A stretch of DNA of 64,000 nucleotides from Mantis religiosa. Its lineage: Eukaryota > Arthropoda > Insecta > Mantodea > Mantidae. Positions 1 through 10,627 of the stretch are shown piece by piece (the stretch's first letter is position 1; each line of letters opens with the position of its first letter). The stretch is taken from contig CM060955.1 of NCBI GenBank assembly GCA_030765055.1, positions 101,054,073 to 101,118,072 of the forward strand, written 5' to 3'. The position numbers and the translations under genes were made by a program. The notes below the pieces were generated by a model. That model worked only from the letters and a program-made list of their open reading frames with translations. It did no database searches and was not told the DNA's origin.

Positions 1-1224
1 GCTCCCGCGTTGAAACCTAAAAGCGCGTTTGGGGACAAAGGTTATAGTATACGATACTAAAGACTTAAGTATATTTTGGACAGAAAATACAATTTTGAAT
101 TTTTTTAAAAATATTTTCCAAATTTCAATTAACTGAAATGGTTTATTCAGAGTAAAATGATAATTTATCTGCCTAAAGTGTTTCTTGCACGAAGTGTTCA
201 GTGTGATTTGTATTCTAATGTGACACCTTTTTACTTATTATTACTACGTAGGTATAGTAAGCAGGGGTAATATGATATTTCACTTTCTATGGCAAGATTT
301 ACGTTAAAATGTATGTTTACAGACCTCACAAAAAGCATTTTTGGAAAATATTGTGTATGTGAACAGCATAAGAAAAAAGACTGTTAAATGCCAAACTTGG
401 TGTTTAAGTTCAGTCCCATGACAGATAATATGAAACAGATACAAATTCTCTCATGACCTAGCTTTGAATACCACAACACTAGAACTTCCCTAGATGGAGG
501 TCTTACTGCGCCACTTATATATCTGATTACTGAGAAGCTTCTACAAGGCGTCCCCTTTAGTTGGTTCTACATCACGGTTTGAGCACATTATTCTACAGCA
601 ATGTGTGTACATGTCTCCCGGGTGGTGGATAGGTCGTAGTGGTTGCCATCGCTGGCCAGCGATGTCAGCCATTGAATTTCTTATTTCTGTTTCTTATTTG
701 TGCTCCAATATCAGCAGAGATGTTAGAACCTGCCCTGGTGATGCTATAAATCGAGATATTCAACTATGAAGCCACGTAGAGTAAAACCGGCCCGAAAACG
801 GACCCCTTATATGCTGGAAACCTAGAAAAATGGAAAATAAATTTTGAAACGGAGTTATTTCCCATATAAAAACGCCAGAAATCTGCCTAACGTGAAAACG
901 AAATATTTTTCGGGCGCCATTTAGATAAATAACCTGATTAAGACGGATTACTTTATGTGTAGTGTGTTACAACGTACGTATTTTAAAAACAGCAATAATT
1001 TAGAGAGTGACTACACTTGTTCCTATGTCCCATGAACCATAAAGGCATAACGGTAATACTTCCAGTAAATGGGAGAACAAACCGTTAGTTCTCTCAACTC
1101 TCACTGTTTTGTAGTGTGTTCATTCTCAGTTTCGTTGTTAAAAGTGATCAAGCACGAGTGTAAGAAAACTCTGAACTTGGGGATTTTTAAACACATAGTT
1201 TGCACATACACAAATTCTCTAAAT
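1..1224. other. AT-rich intergenic DNA, no gene seen
   Basis: I see no reading frame with recognisable protein similarity on either strand. The only local structure is a perfect 18-bp palindrome at 647-664 (CATCGCTGG followed by its reverse complement). The segment runs into the Tigger relic that follows. Confidence 0.6.
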
Positions 1225-1650
1225 TGAGTTCAAAGACAAGACATTGCCACTAGAGGAAAAAGTAAGGTTAAAGTAGAACACGAAAATAACGAACGTCCAG
1301 CTAACGAATTAACTGTGTGGTTTAAAGAGGGGAAAACTCAGATTTAATAAATTTTTAAAAAAATAAAAAAACAGAGTGGTTACAAGGAACAGCAGGGCAT
1401 GTGAAACGCATAACAAAATCTACAGGGTATCCATTTCTGGACCATTGCTTCAGACTCAAACTTTAGAGACAACAGGAAAATTAGACAGAGAACATTTCCG
1501 AGCTTCTAATGGATGCCTCGAGAATTCCAAAAATCGCCGCAACATTGTTTTGAACGCTTTGTGTGGTGAAGTAAATGCTGATATACAGACAGTTGCAGAT
1601 TGGAAAGGAAAAAACTGAAAACAGACTGAGAAACTAGGCGATAAACTACA
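1225..1650 (+). pseudogene. Tigger/pogo-type transposase fragment (CENP-B-like DNA-binding domain)
   Basis: Three-frame reading gives scattered pieces that align with the N-terminal DNA-binding region of pogo/Tigger transposases (CENP-B/jerky family). First comes a first helix-turn-helix piece near 1270-1350 reading NERPANELTVWFKEGKTQI. The second HTH module lies at about 1420-1615, with ISGPLLQTQTLE, HFRASNGCLENSKNRRNIV, LCGEV and ADWK. In intact relatives this block reads SGPLLQ.KALE...F.ASNGWL..F..RHNIV...GE...V..W. The frame changes at least twice and no DDE catalytic domain follows before 2000. This is an N-terminal relic only. The family is supported by motif order. The exact clade is not resolved. 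Confidence 0.65.
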
Positions 1651-2058
1651 ATTATTGTACGTAAGTTGAAAATATAGTACACAATACATATAAGTCTATT
1701 ATTATTTACATTTCATTTTATATTATTCCTTTACTGTAAATCTGTCAGACTATAGCTTCTATAATTTTTTTGTATTCAAACAAAAGCCTACGTAAGACGG
1801 AAAATAAATGCCGGAACGATCGTGTTCTGTTTTAGAGACGTTTTGCTGTATTTGCAAAGGTTTAGTATTGAATATACTTGTAATTTAATTCCAGCTAGGG
1901 TAAAGGAGCATAAATGTATACAAACAATAACGTTCTTTTTTCAAACTTGTTAATTTTGTAGCATCAACTGGTGTCCTTGAGCCCTGTGATAAATTTACTG
2001 TAATGCCACGAGGCATTGTTTCGTGGCGGGCTGCGACCCGCATGTATGCGAACGCCAC

Positions 2059-2096
<38 letters not shown>

Positions 2097-2118
2097 GAGA
2101 GAGAGGGAGGGAGAGAAG
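2059..2118. repeat. (GA)n microsatellite
   Basis: About 55 bases of alternating GA with two interruptions (GAGCGAGA and GAGGGAGGGAGA). The short open frames rich in Arg-Glu or Ser-Leu on the two strands here are products of the repeat, not genes. Just upstream, CGTGGCG (about 2031) and CGCCACG (about 2051) can form a small hairpin. Confidence 0.9.
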
Positions 2119-2278
2119 TAAGCCACGCCCACGGAGCGGATGAGTACGTAGGCACTTGCCGAAAGCGAAGAACAGAAGCAGAAGGAGACAGGCAGATGTC
2201 TGGATAATTCTCTCTTTTTATCGCTGGAGCACGAAAGGCCTTGAAGAATCGACAAGTTTCTGGAAGAATGAGTGGAGG

Positions 2279-2286
2279 TATAAAAG
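2279..2286 (+). promoter_or_regulatory. TATA-box-like motif in a possible solo LTR
   Basis: TATAAAAG lies in a moderately GC-rich block (about 2000-2990) unlike its AT-rich surroundings. It is followed about 30 bases later by GAGTCGCTAGTGAGC. A TATA box upstream of an R-like start resembles an insect LTR promoter. I could not find both TG...CA ends or a 5-bp duplication, so a solo LTR remains a guess. The block is split by the insertion at 2339-2840. Confidence 0.25.
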
Positions 2287-2338
2287 AGTTGAGCTGCTAG
2301 TCGTGTATAGAGTCGCTAGTGAGCTAGCTGTCTATTGT

Positions 2339-2840
2339 GTGTCCCACTAGGGGAGGGGATCCGTCCCCTTCAGCTGCCGTGGTGCGGGCGCTGCAGACCC
2401 CTAGCACTGGTGTTACCTCTGACGTTACCAGAGGAACCTCGGGACGAATATTCGAGCCCCTCCCTGATAGGGTGTTGTCCGGATTGGGTTGGACTCGAGG
2501 GGGCAATAGTTCCCGATACCCGTGGGAGATCGGGTACATCTCCGGACGGGGCTGAGGGAAGCCATTAATATTCCCACGTACTAGCGAGCATAGCTAGTAG
2601 AAGGTGTGCTAGATCACCAGGCGGCCCCACCGAGGTTATATCGCTAGCCTTCCCCTTTAGGTGTGAGTGGCGTATCCACTTCCATCCCATCTTAAGTCCA
2701 CTATGGGAAGCCCCACGGAGGCGCCGGGCGCCCTTTCGGGACACTCGGTAACTCCCTGGTTGAAGGAGGCCCGGGTCCTTGGTCCTACGGGTCCAGGACT
2801 AATGGGAGTAGAATCTCTGGCATTAATAATTAATAAATAA
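2339..2840 (+). mobile_element. GC-rich retro-insertion with 11-bp target-site duplication
   Basis: The 11-mer CTGTCTATTGT occurs at 2328-2338 and again at 2841-2851. Between the copies lies a 502-bp GC-rich segment that ends in an A/T-rich tail (ATTAATAATTAATAAATAA). A direct flank of this length plus an A-rich 3' tail is the signature of target-primed reverse transcription, so this is probably a short non-LTR or SINE-like element. Its 5' end is highly structured: GGGGA-TCCG-TCCCC (2355-2368) is a hairpin with a UNCG-type tetraloop, CCTCTG/CAGAGG pairs around 2417-2435, and GGAGAT/ATCTCC pairs at 2525-2543. I recognise no protein in it. It could be an internally deleted LINE (5' UTR joined to 3' UTR) or an unfamiliar SINE. 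Confidence 0.65.
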
Positions 2841-2851
2841 CTGTCTATTGT

Positions 2852-4461
2852 TTCTTTTGGACTGTACCGAGTTGCATGTAATCTGATAATCCTGTAGTGA
2901 TTTCAAAGTGAATTCTTTTGTTTGTTTACTTGTTGTGAAGCCCCGAGAGATTATGTTGGTGTATGTTACGTCATCCTGCTGCAAAGGGCTCTACAAACAG
3001 TAGTATAAATTATGCAACTTAACCCAAGTGCTCCAGTTTCTCCCCAACAGCAATCCTGCATTCGTATCTATGCGATAAAACCGTATCTTGCGCGCGCATA
3101 CTGGAATTCAATCACCAAATCCTGAGTATACTATGAAATCTTCTTCATTAAAGAACACTTTCGCGAATGCAGCCGGGAGTTGAATCTGGGACCGTTGTCC
3201 TAGAGAAAACTCTGGTCTTTCCATTCATGGAGACCTCTTCTCTATCAGCATGTGCTTGGGCAAACGTTTAAGAATCTGTGCTATCCGGGATTAATTATCT
3301 TCCCCGCGGAGTGGCTTGTGTGGGTTATACGATATATTGCATATTACTTCAACATTTAATGAGTACTATGCAGGAAGACTGACCATTTGCTAAATATTTA
3401 ATAACTTCAGTTATTAATGTTCAAGAGTAATCTTCATTTCAATAAAACAACTGAGGGAGATACGATTTGTGTGCCTGTGATTTGTATCTTAAACCTATGT
3501 TGCTTCACCCTGAATCATACTCTATCTGTTGATGAGGCCCCGTTATGAAAAATTTGGTAACCCCTGATCTAGGAGAATAAGCCACTTTCTGCTACCAAGC
3601 ATATGTACAAATAACACGACTATAATAACATGAAGCAAACTTAAGGTTCAAAACGCTTGGCTATGGTTCAAAGCGAATAACTCGCATCAAGAAGTTACAT
3701 TTCTACAGTTTATGGTCGCTCCACAACTACAAATTGTAATACCATGAAAATGGCATCATTTCGCGTGGATGACCCTCTTCAAAGTGAGTGCGTGTCTGTA
3801 ATCCGATAGCTTGCGACAAGAACAAGATGGCCACAACAAGCATTGCGTTTTTTTTCCTCCAATGGAATCCGCGTTAAAAATCCATTAGTGTAGCTCGTAG
3901 GCAGTAATGTGGAGGACCTGCACCATATTGCAGGCACAAGAAGGCGCCGGAATAGCATTCATATATTCTCACACCTCTCCCTGGGATTCTGGGTAATAAA
4001 CTTCTTCTTCCTTCCTTCTTTGTCGCTTTTTTCGTTGCTGAGTACACGGCTACCTCTTCTACGATATACTGCAATAACACTACCGTTGAGATATAAACGC
4101 CTTTTGGAAATTAGCTTTACGAAATTTGGAATCTTTAATGTAGATTCACATTTATTACAAAGTGTTGTTGGTTTACTAGAGCTAATACTACAGTGTAAAC
4201 AAAACACAGTCACATACCTTCGCTTCCTAACAAGAGAAGATTCTCGACTCAAAGCATAAGTTGTTTTTAGAACCTTTTCTTAAGCGTGTAATTAGGATGG
4301 TATCATTTTATGATACTTCGTTTGTCAGCCTCAAAAGCTTTCTGGATTGCATTCTCACGCCTTTTATATTCATTTCTCTACAAATGCTTAATATTAGCTA
4401 TTCGCTATTTATTGCTTATAAAGATGAAATTTCATGTCACATTTATAATGAAGGAGACTCA
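2852..4461. other. No recognisable gene
   Basis: This region is mostly AT-rich. Near 3170-3200 a weak antisense B-box-like string (GGGAGTTGAATCTGGG) hints at an old tRNA-derived repeat, but no A box can be placed. A 116-codon open frame at 3909-4259 has no recognisable domain and is probably chance. Confidence 0.5.
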
Positions 4462-4678
4462 TTTTTTTTTGTAATTTACGTCCTCCAACTTCATGTTATA
4501 TCGGACGATGAATGTTATGAGTGAAATGATGCTCAAATGAGCTAAGGGTCCACATAGCTTAGATTTTTCCGTTATTCGTATTTCAGGATAAGGGAAAACC
4601 CCGGAAAAGCCTTATCCAGGTAACTCACCCTGACCGAGGTAGACATGATACCATCTACTCCACCGAGGCGGGCATTAT
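4462..4678 (-). mobile_element. tRNA-derived SINE, family A, copy 1
   Basis: The SINE is antisense. Its 3' tail shows as a T run at 4462-4470, followed by the family-A body (ATCGGACGATGAATG, GAAATGATGCTCAAATGAGC, AAGGGAAAACCCCGGAAAA, CCTTATCCAGGTAACTC). The tRNA-like head is at the right end. Compared with copies at 18.3, 28.1 and 57.4 kb, this one has lost about 25 bases of the head that contain the Pol III B box. Confidence 0.85.
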
Positions 4679-4719
4679 GCAACGAGACTATAATGGTAAT
4701 AATTAAAACGTGAGTATTT

Positions 4720-4817
4720 TCCCCTTCGTCTTCCTCTTCATCTTCGTCTTCCTCTTCCTCCTCCTTCTCATTCTCCTGGTCGTAGTCGTGGTCGTGGTCG
4801 TCGTCGTTGTAGTTGTC
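4720..4817. repeat. Pyrimidine-rich then GTCGTG-type low-complexity tract
   Basis: An imperfect CTTCCTCTTC/TTCGTC array changes into GTCGTGGTCGTC repeats. It runs directly into the mariner relic and adds a spurious Phe/Leu/Val-rich N-terminus to that open frame. Confidence 0.8.
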
Positions 4818-5592
4818 GATCGAGAGGATTGGCGTATAACATTACGTAACCTCAGTGAAGTGTTGAGAATTTCATATGGCAGTGTGTTTACAATTATTCA
4901 CGAACATCTCCATATGACCCTAGTTTGTGCTCGTTGGATGCCATGTCTGTTGACTCGCGAACAAAAGGCTGTGCGAATGGAGACAAGCCGTGAGATACTG
5001 TGTCTCTTTGCTGATGGAGGGGATGCGTATTTTAAATCGATTATTACCGGTGTTGAGTCATGCCTTCATCATTATGATCCTGAAGGAAAACAAGCCAGTA
5101 CAGTGTAGAAATCGCCAGGTTCTCCAACACCAAGAAAGACAAAAGTTGTTCCATCTGCAGGGAAAGTGATAGTGATCACATTTTTTGACTGTAATGGAAT
5201 GATTTACCAGCATGCAGTCCCCCCTCACACTACTGTTACAGCAGCATACTATACGTCAGTATTGGCTACACTGAGGAAGCACATTGCAAGAAACGACCAG
5301 AATGGGTGGCGACTTAATCATGACAATGCACGGCTTCACGTCACAAATCAAGTCATGCAGTTTCTGGTACGATTTAACATTACCCAAGTACCACATCCGC
5401 CTTATAGCCCCGATTTTTTCCCCATCACTAAAGGCAAAGCTTAGGGGTATTCGATTTGAGAACTATGAAGCAGTTCTCAAGAAAAGTAAGGCGATTCTCA
5501 AGGACCTGACAAAGAATGGTCTGCAGCATGTGTTCAAGGACTGGCAGAGACGCTATATAAGGTGCATCGAAGTTGGAGGGGAATATTTTTGA
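4818..5592 (+). pseudogene. Mariner transposase relic, 5'-truncated
   Basis: The reading gives the C-terminal two thirds of a DD34D mariner transposase (cut-and-paste at TA sites). In order: the second HTH region ITLRNLSEVLRISYGSV; an EQKAVRM linker; the first catalytic block IITGVESCLHHYDPEGK, where the usual GDE is GVE so the first Asp is lost; ITFFDCNGMIYQH; the second Asp in NHDNARLHVTNQ; and PHPPYSPDFFP. A TAG at 5106-5108 replaces the usual Trp of VWKSP. A deletion and frameshift near 5415-5440 remove the LAPCDFFLF block with the third Asp, after which LRGIRFENYEAV and a normal C-terminus (DWQRRYIRCIEVGGEYF) follow. The N-terminus is replaced by simple repeat and I see no terminal inverted repeats. 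It is dead. Confidence 0.9.
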
Positions 5593-6426
5593 AAATATAA
5601 TGTAAACATTGAATTGTAGTAATTAGCATCTGTGACAAAAGGCAGTCTCAGCCTTAGCTGATCAGCTCTCGTAATATGTAAACTGATCTCTGAAGCTAAA
5701 GCTGAAAAAGGGAACTTGAAGCGCTTGAAGCACCAAATGTGCGGGAGTATTTTACTTAGGGGATGCACCAGAAAGGGCAATTCAAAATAAATAACAAATG
5801 TATTTTCATGACAAAAATGCTATATTCTAGATTAGTATGGAAATCAATGTAATGAGTCTATATATACTATATGATCGGTAACGTGATTATTAACGTATTA
5901 ATGTGTGTTTATTAACCATATTGGTTTCATAGGAGTGCTCCCATCTTATGACATAAAGAAGATTTTCTTTAAGATTCCAGCACCCCAAATTAAATTTAGT
6001 ATGTATTTATCTGAATCATTTTCACTTTCTCTACCATTTACTTGCAGTAAATAGAGGAAGAATTGTGGTCGGTGGGTCGGCTGTATATGACATCTTGTTC
6101 GTGGACTTGAGAGCAGATAATGAGCAGCCACCCCGCAGAGCAATAGCCGATGCATAACAAAAGAATCTTCACCGCTCTAGGACATTCGTTTTGGTCATTT
6201 TGAGTAGGTTTCTTTTCAACATATTTTATCCCTGGGGTTCTCAATTAAAGCAGGAAAGGGGAGGTTCAAATCACCTCCTTACAGCCGCTGCGATAGAATT
6301 ATGCGTTTACCTATGGTATCGCTCACATTCTGACGTATAGGAAATCATAAGCGTTCGCACTCATAGTTTACTGCTTACTAGCTAACTAATGATTCTTAGA
6401 ATGTGTTCTGTGGCACAAGTTATACT
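5593..6426. other. No recognisable gene
   Basis: AT-rich DNA with scattered short frames on the minus strand (5946-6244) and no known domains. At 6255-6285 a T-arm-like hairpin (GGAGGT, loop, ACCTCC) with TTCAAAT could be a remnant of a tRNA-derived repeat. No D arm or A box can be placed. Confidence 0.5.
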
Positions 6427-6860
6427 TTACTGCAATATGTGGTGCAAAAGACGAAGTGCACAGTCTAAAAGGCAAGTAAGGTGATCGTCTCTGACCTTGC
6501 TGAGATACTCACTTTTAATATAGTTCCAGTTTGAAAAGATATGTTCGCAGATATATGTAGAACCAAAGACTGCCATTAAATTAGATGCAAACAAACGTAA
6601 TGTCTCATAATCACTACAGGGAAAAGATTTAAACAACTCCCATCCTTTCTTCTCAGAACATTTTTCTGTCATGGCATTTTGCAGTAAAAGTAGTTTCATT
6701 CGTAGCTCGTGTGGGGCCTCAATACAAAGGAGTGCAAAATAACTGGATATTTGTCTCAATTTTTTATTTCTTCAAATTGAGAAGCGAATGTGTCATGTAG
6801 TTGCTTTAGAAGTTCTGCACACTTTTGTAGAAGTATGACGTTTATTGTTAAGACGGAACG
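6427..6860 (-). pseudogene. hAT transposase C-terminus (Charlie/ZBED-like)
   Basis: Minus-strand reading from about 6850: a piece reading LLKQLHDTFASQFEEIKN, an in-frame stop near 6762, then a frame running to 6427. That frame contains APHELRMKLLLLQNAM, the FPCSDYETLRLFASNLMAVF block, GSTYICEHIFSNWNYIKS and SKVRDDHLTCLL. The order ELQ...LFGSTY.CE..FS..N.IKSK.RS.L.D.HL is the hAT dimerisation region found in Charlie/ZBED-type elements and their domesticated relatives. Only this C-terminal part is visible. No BED finger or RW motifs lie upstream within 1 kb. It could have come from the transposase that mobilised the hAT MITE at 15236-15565, whose TIR resembles Charlie-type ends, but that link is inference. 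Confidence 0.75.
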
Positions 6861-9028
6861 CAAGCAAGAGAAATGATATATAAATCTACAGCTACCAGTT
6901 GTCCTTCTCATAGTCGCAATTGTGTCATAAATAAGATATTGTCGCGAAACCGTTATCTACGATAGCGCGGCTTGTGTACACAAAGAGCCGGCAAATAAAG
7001 ATAACACGCAGATCAAGGTCTGCCGAAACAAACTGAGATGAATGGAAATTTCTGGTGACATCTTGATTGATAGAGATTATTACATTTCTTTTTTTTTTTT
7101 TTTTGATCCAGAAATCTCTCGAATTTCTCAATTAGGTATTTAAGAAGGCAACGACTCGCGAAGAGTGAGTCCTAAGCAGTAAACAGCTGAGCTGATGTTG
7201 TAAACAGATGTAATCAGAACGTTGTTTGTTATTGTCATCGACCTTGGTAGATTGTGTTGCGTAAGTGACATAATGTTGTTACGTGAGAATTGAACAGTGT
7301 ATTTCTACGGAAACAAAGAACATTTGGAATATCTGCAACTCGGACGTTTAATTCTACGAACCTGCAGAGTGACAACATTTAATTCGTTATCAACTCCCCT
7401 CAGAAATACAATTAACCGCACCTTGTCAGATCTGTCCACCAATTCATGCAGGACTAGAGAACAACATGTTAATGACCTGATGTGGTCCTTTAATTGCCTT
7501 TACAAATCACAACATAATTATTCTATGTGTCTCGTTACTGTACCTCGAAAAAGACTTTACTGATGCAAATAAATCGACTAAATCGCAGCAACTAGCAAGC
7601 ATTGCTTGATAAATTGGCCTTCGCTAAATGGTTTCATATTTTTTCCTATTAGTTCCGCCAGTTTATACATTAGAGACATATTTAACAGGTGCTTTTACTT
7701 CTTCCAGTTTTTGTAATATAGTTACACCAAGAACACAGATACGCTAAAACGTTACTAGCAACGTCACTGTCTGCTACCTCTGTCTCTGCCTTCGTCACTG
7801 GTGTGGAGAAAACAACATATGTAGGGGAAGCGAGCGTGTGCTGTACAATTGAGCACGTCTGGTTTATCTAATATTGGATGTCTATACAGTTCAGATTGTG
7901 TTTTAACTCGGCAGATCAAAAGTATTTTCATTTTCGATTCTACGGATCAGCTTTGTTTTGTTCTTGGTACTTCCAACTGTGTTTCAAGTGTAAGACTTGT
8001 GCTGTGCTAATCGTCTAAGTGATAAATAAAGCTGTTTTAGCAGCAACCGAGGCTTTCAATTGTTACAGTATACACAACAATTTAATTGTTTTCGAAAAAG
8101 TTGATGTTGGAAGTTCACTGCATTCCTAGGTGTGGATTCACATAGACTTGCTTGAAAGTTTTGTGATTCTTTCCCTCTCCTTTCCATTCCTCTACCGTGT
8201 CTAAGGGCAGACATGGTACTCCTACAACCACGAAGGTGGTCCGATGACAAAATGAAAATAATGAAGACGAAGGCAACAGGTAGCTGTTTCCTCCCCCCAT
8301 TTGAGTATGACCTGCCAACTGTTTACAGCATTTGTTTCCATTTGCGAGTGATATTTCTGAACACGCCAGAAACTGGGGCAAACAAACGGAGCATCATATC
8401 AAAGCTTCAACTCTACATTTGTACTTTAAAAGAGACGATAATAAGGGAAACACATAAACTGCTGGGTTTATATAAGGAGCATAAAATAGAAACCGGATGC
8501 AGCACGTGCGGCGAATGGGTATAAACCATTTTCTCGAACAAACAATGAACTACGGACCGAGGGAAGAGAACGAGAAAAACCTTTGTTCGTGAATAAAGTC
8601 GGAATCAACAGGCACTAAATATTAAACAATACTTGGCTGCAAAACATAGGAGATTTTAAAGAACAAACTCTAACGTTTATATAAAGAGACAATAAAGCGG
8701 TTGCGGTCGAGGGCATTTAGTTGAAATTAATATAAAAGTCCTTATTCCCGTAAACCCAACCAGGGTTTCTCGTGGTTTATTCAAGTCACACAAGTTAGTA
8801 AGTATAATTTTTGTACATAATTTAAGCGATTCTTGAGTGCATATAGCGATAAAGATAATAAAACTAAACTGAATAATACAGTAAGGAATTTCCAGGTACT
8901 GACAGCAAATTTAGGCTCAACTGCATAGAAAATGCCTGTGGTATCTAAAATGCATTTAAGTGTTTAATAATATGACCTAAACGTAAATAAACCGATACAT
9001 TTTGGAGCCACAGGCAATTCTCCCTATG
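6861..9028. other. No recognisable gene
   Basis: AT-rich DNA with a few short open frames (an 88-codon plus-strand frame at 7297-7563, an 88-codon minus frame at 8115-8381) that show no family motif. A T homopolymer lies near 7090-7104. Nothing can be called. Confidence 0.5.
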
Positions 9029-9254
9029 CAGGATGTCCCCACCTAACTCTGCGACCTCAAATATCTCCAAAATGAAACAAAATGTGAAAATTCCATTTAG
9101 CCAGGAATGTATTTATGTCAGTGGTTCACATAATGAGAAGGTATACACAATCCATAAAGGTAAACAAATAACAATTCCAACATCAAGTTGTGTGTGTTTT
9201 TTTAAATGGGAACATTCTAGGAAAATAAAAACTAGAGATACAATCAGTGATAAC
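9029..9254 (+). repeat. Left terminal inverted repeat (interrupted) of the outer element
   Basis: This arm pairs with 11986-12242. It is broken by the hAT insertion: the arm sequence stops at GTGATAAC (9247-9254) and resumes at 11426 with GTGATAACACACTTGG, matching the right arm's reverse complement AGTGATAACACACTTGG. The resumed part extends to about 11455, so the arms were originally about 255 bp. Confidence 0.8.
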
Positions 9255-9325
9255 CAGGGCTAGGAATTTCGTACCGCTCGCCGTTCCCGATGCAGATTGC
9301 GACCGATCTTCTCTCGGCATCCAAA

Positions 9326-10627
9326 CAAGGGCTGTTCAATAATGAATAATGAATGAATGATCACAATTTTTTTTGACAACGTACCTTTACTGATCCTTAT
9401 AATTTTGAAGGTGCTTCTCAAAATAGTCTCCCCTGAATGCGATACACTTATCCCAACGTTTCTGGCAGTCTTCAAAGACAGGCGGATTCTATTTTTGAGA
9501 GATCCTTCAAAATCGCCTCCTCAGCCTTCATCACTGTTTCTGATGATGGAAAATGTCTCCCACGAAGGCGTTTCTTCAAGTTAGAGAATAGAAAAAAGTC
9601 ACATGGTGCTAAATCCGGACTATAGGGAGGGTGTGGGATGCACTTCACGTTGATTTTTGCAAGATATTCAGCAACAACATTGGCAATATGCGGCCGCGCA
9701 TTATCATAGTGCAGCATCCAGCCTGCTTCATGGAAATGTGGTCTTTTGCGCCTTATATGGACTTGTAATGTTTTCAGGACATTCCTGTAGTATTGTTCAG
9801 TGACTGATGTGTGTGTAGGTACAACGTGCTTATAAACGATTCCATGAATATCAAAGAATGAGATGACCATAACTTTCCCAGAAGAAGCAACAACTTTTAC
9901 TTTTCTGGGAGTTGGTGATGAAGGAGATTTCCACACTGAATTTTGCTGTTTGCTCTCAGGATCAATATGATGTAGCCAAGTTTCATCAGCAGTGATTACT
10001 TTTGAAAGAAACTCCAGATCTTCCTCTAACATTAATTTTAACTGCATACAGACCGGTATGCGAATGTCCTTTTGTTCGGGAATCAACAGTCTTGGAACTC
10101 ATCGCGCACAAAGACGTCTCACGTCTAATGTTTCTGTTAGCAACGTGTCGGTGACACCCAGTGAACTGTTCAGTATTTCAGAAAGTGATCTTAAGGTAAT
10201 TCGTCGATGCTCTCTCACAATGGCAGCAGCAGTGTTGTTGTTTTCTTCCGTAAGAGCTGTAACTGGAACACCAGTTCCACCTTCCTTTGAAATTGACTGT
10301 CTCCCCTCTTTACACATTTTAAATCACCTTCGAGCTGCGCGGTAGGAAAGAACAGACTCTCCGTAGGCCTCCTGTAACATCGTATTGGCCTCAACTGAAG
10401 ATTTGTTGAGACGAAAGCAGAATTTCAAAGCCACATATTGTTCCTCGCGTGTTAGCTCCATTGCAGCGGTAGGCGATACTGAACATGTCTGAACTGGCCT
10501 GGTTCTCACAACGATACTACTACGTGTTTGTTTCACATTAAGCTAACAGAATATAATAAGATTGAATTTTAGTGCGAAAAATTATGACCGTAAAAAATTA
10601 TGATAATTCTTTATTGAACAACCCTCG
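9326..10627 (-). mobile_element. Mariner element M1, full-length family member
   Basis: Its terminal inverted repeats are the family ends CGAGGGCTGTTCAATAAAG, slightly mutated at the left (CAAGGGCTGTTCAATAATG). TA follows the right end (10628-10629) and the left flank is AA. At 1302 bp it has the size typical of complete mariners. The same ends bound copies at 12961, 19238 and 33179. A short AATGAAT duplication lies inside the left end. Confidence 0.9.
9387..10461 (-). pseudogene. Mariner transposase (DD34D), two nonsense codons and a frameshift
   Basis: The start codon at 10461-10459 begins MELTREEQYVALKFCFRL, the usual N-terminal HTH. It continues through LQEAYGES, EGRQSISKEGG, RITLRSLSEIL and the linker LIPEQKDIR. 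The catalytic blocks are all present: ADETWLHHIDPESKQQ (first Asp), LHYDNARPHIAN (second Asp) and HPPYSPDLAPCDFFLF (third Asp, 34 residues later). TGA stops at 10324-10326 and about 10099-10101 both sit where Trp (TGG) is expected (RRW, ARW). Near 9490 a deletion shifts the frame before a normal C-terminus (EDCQKRWDKCIAFRGDYFE) ending at 9387. About 357 codons when joined, the standard size. It was active in the past and is now dead. Confidence 0.9.

Noticed and set aside
1964..2255. Overlapping open frames on both strands with Arg-Glu or Ser-Leu repeats
   Set aside because: Driven by the (GA)n microsatellite; no conserved sequence outside it.
3909..4259. 116-codon open frame
   Set aside because: No recognisable domain or signal, opposite strand also open; AT-rich chance frame.
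4710..4820. N-terminus of the mariner frame (Phe/Leu/Val-rich)
   Set aside because: Encoded by simple repeat, not by transposase sequence.
6255..6285. T-arm-like hairpin with TTCAAAT
   Set aside because: No A box or D arm at the expected distance.
9260..9475. Short minus-strand frame overlapping the C-terminus of M1
   Set aside because: It is a shadow frame created by the deletion near 9490; the real C-terminus is in another frame.
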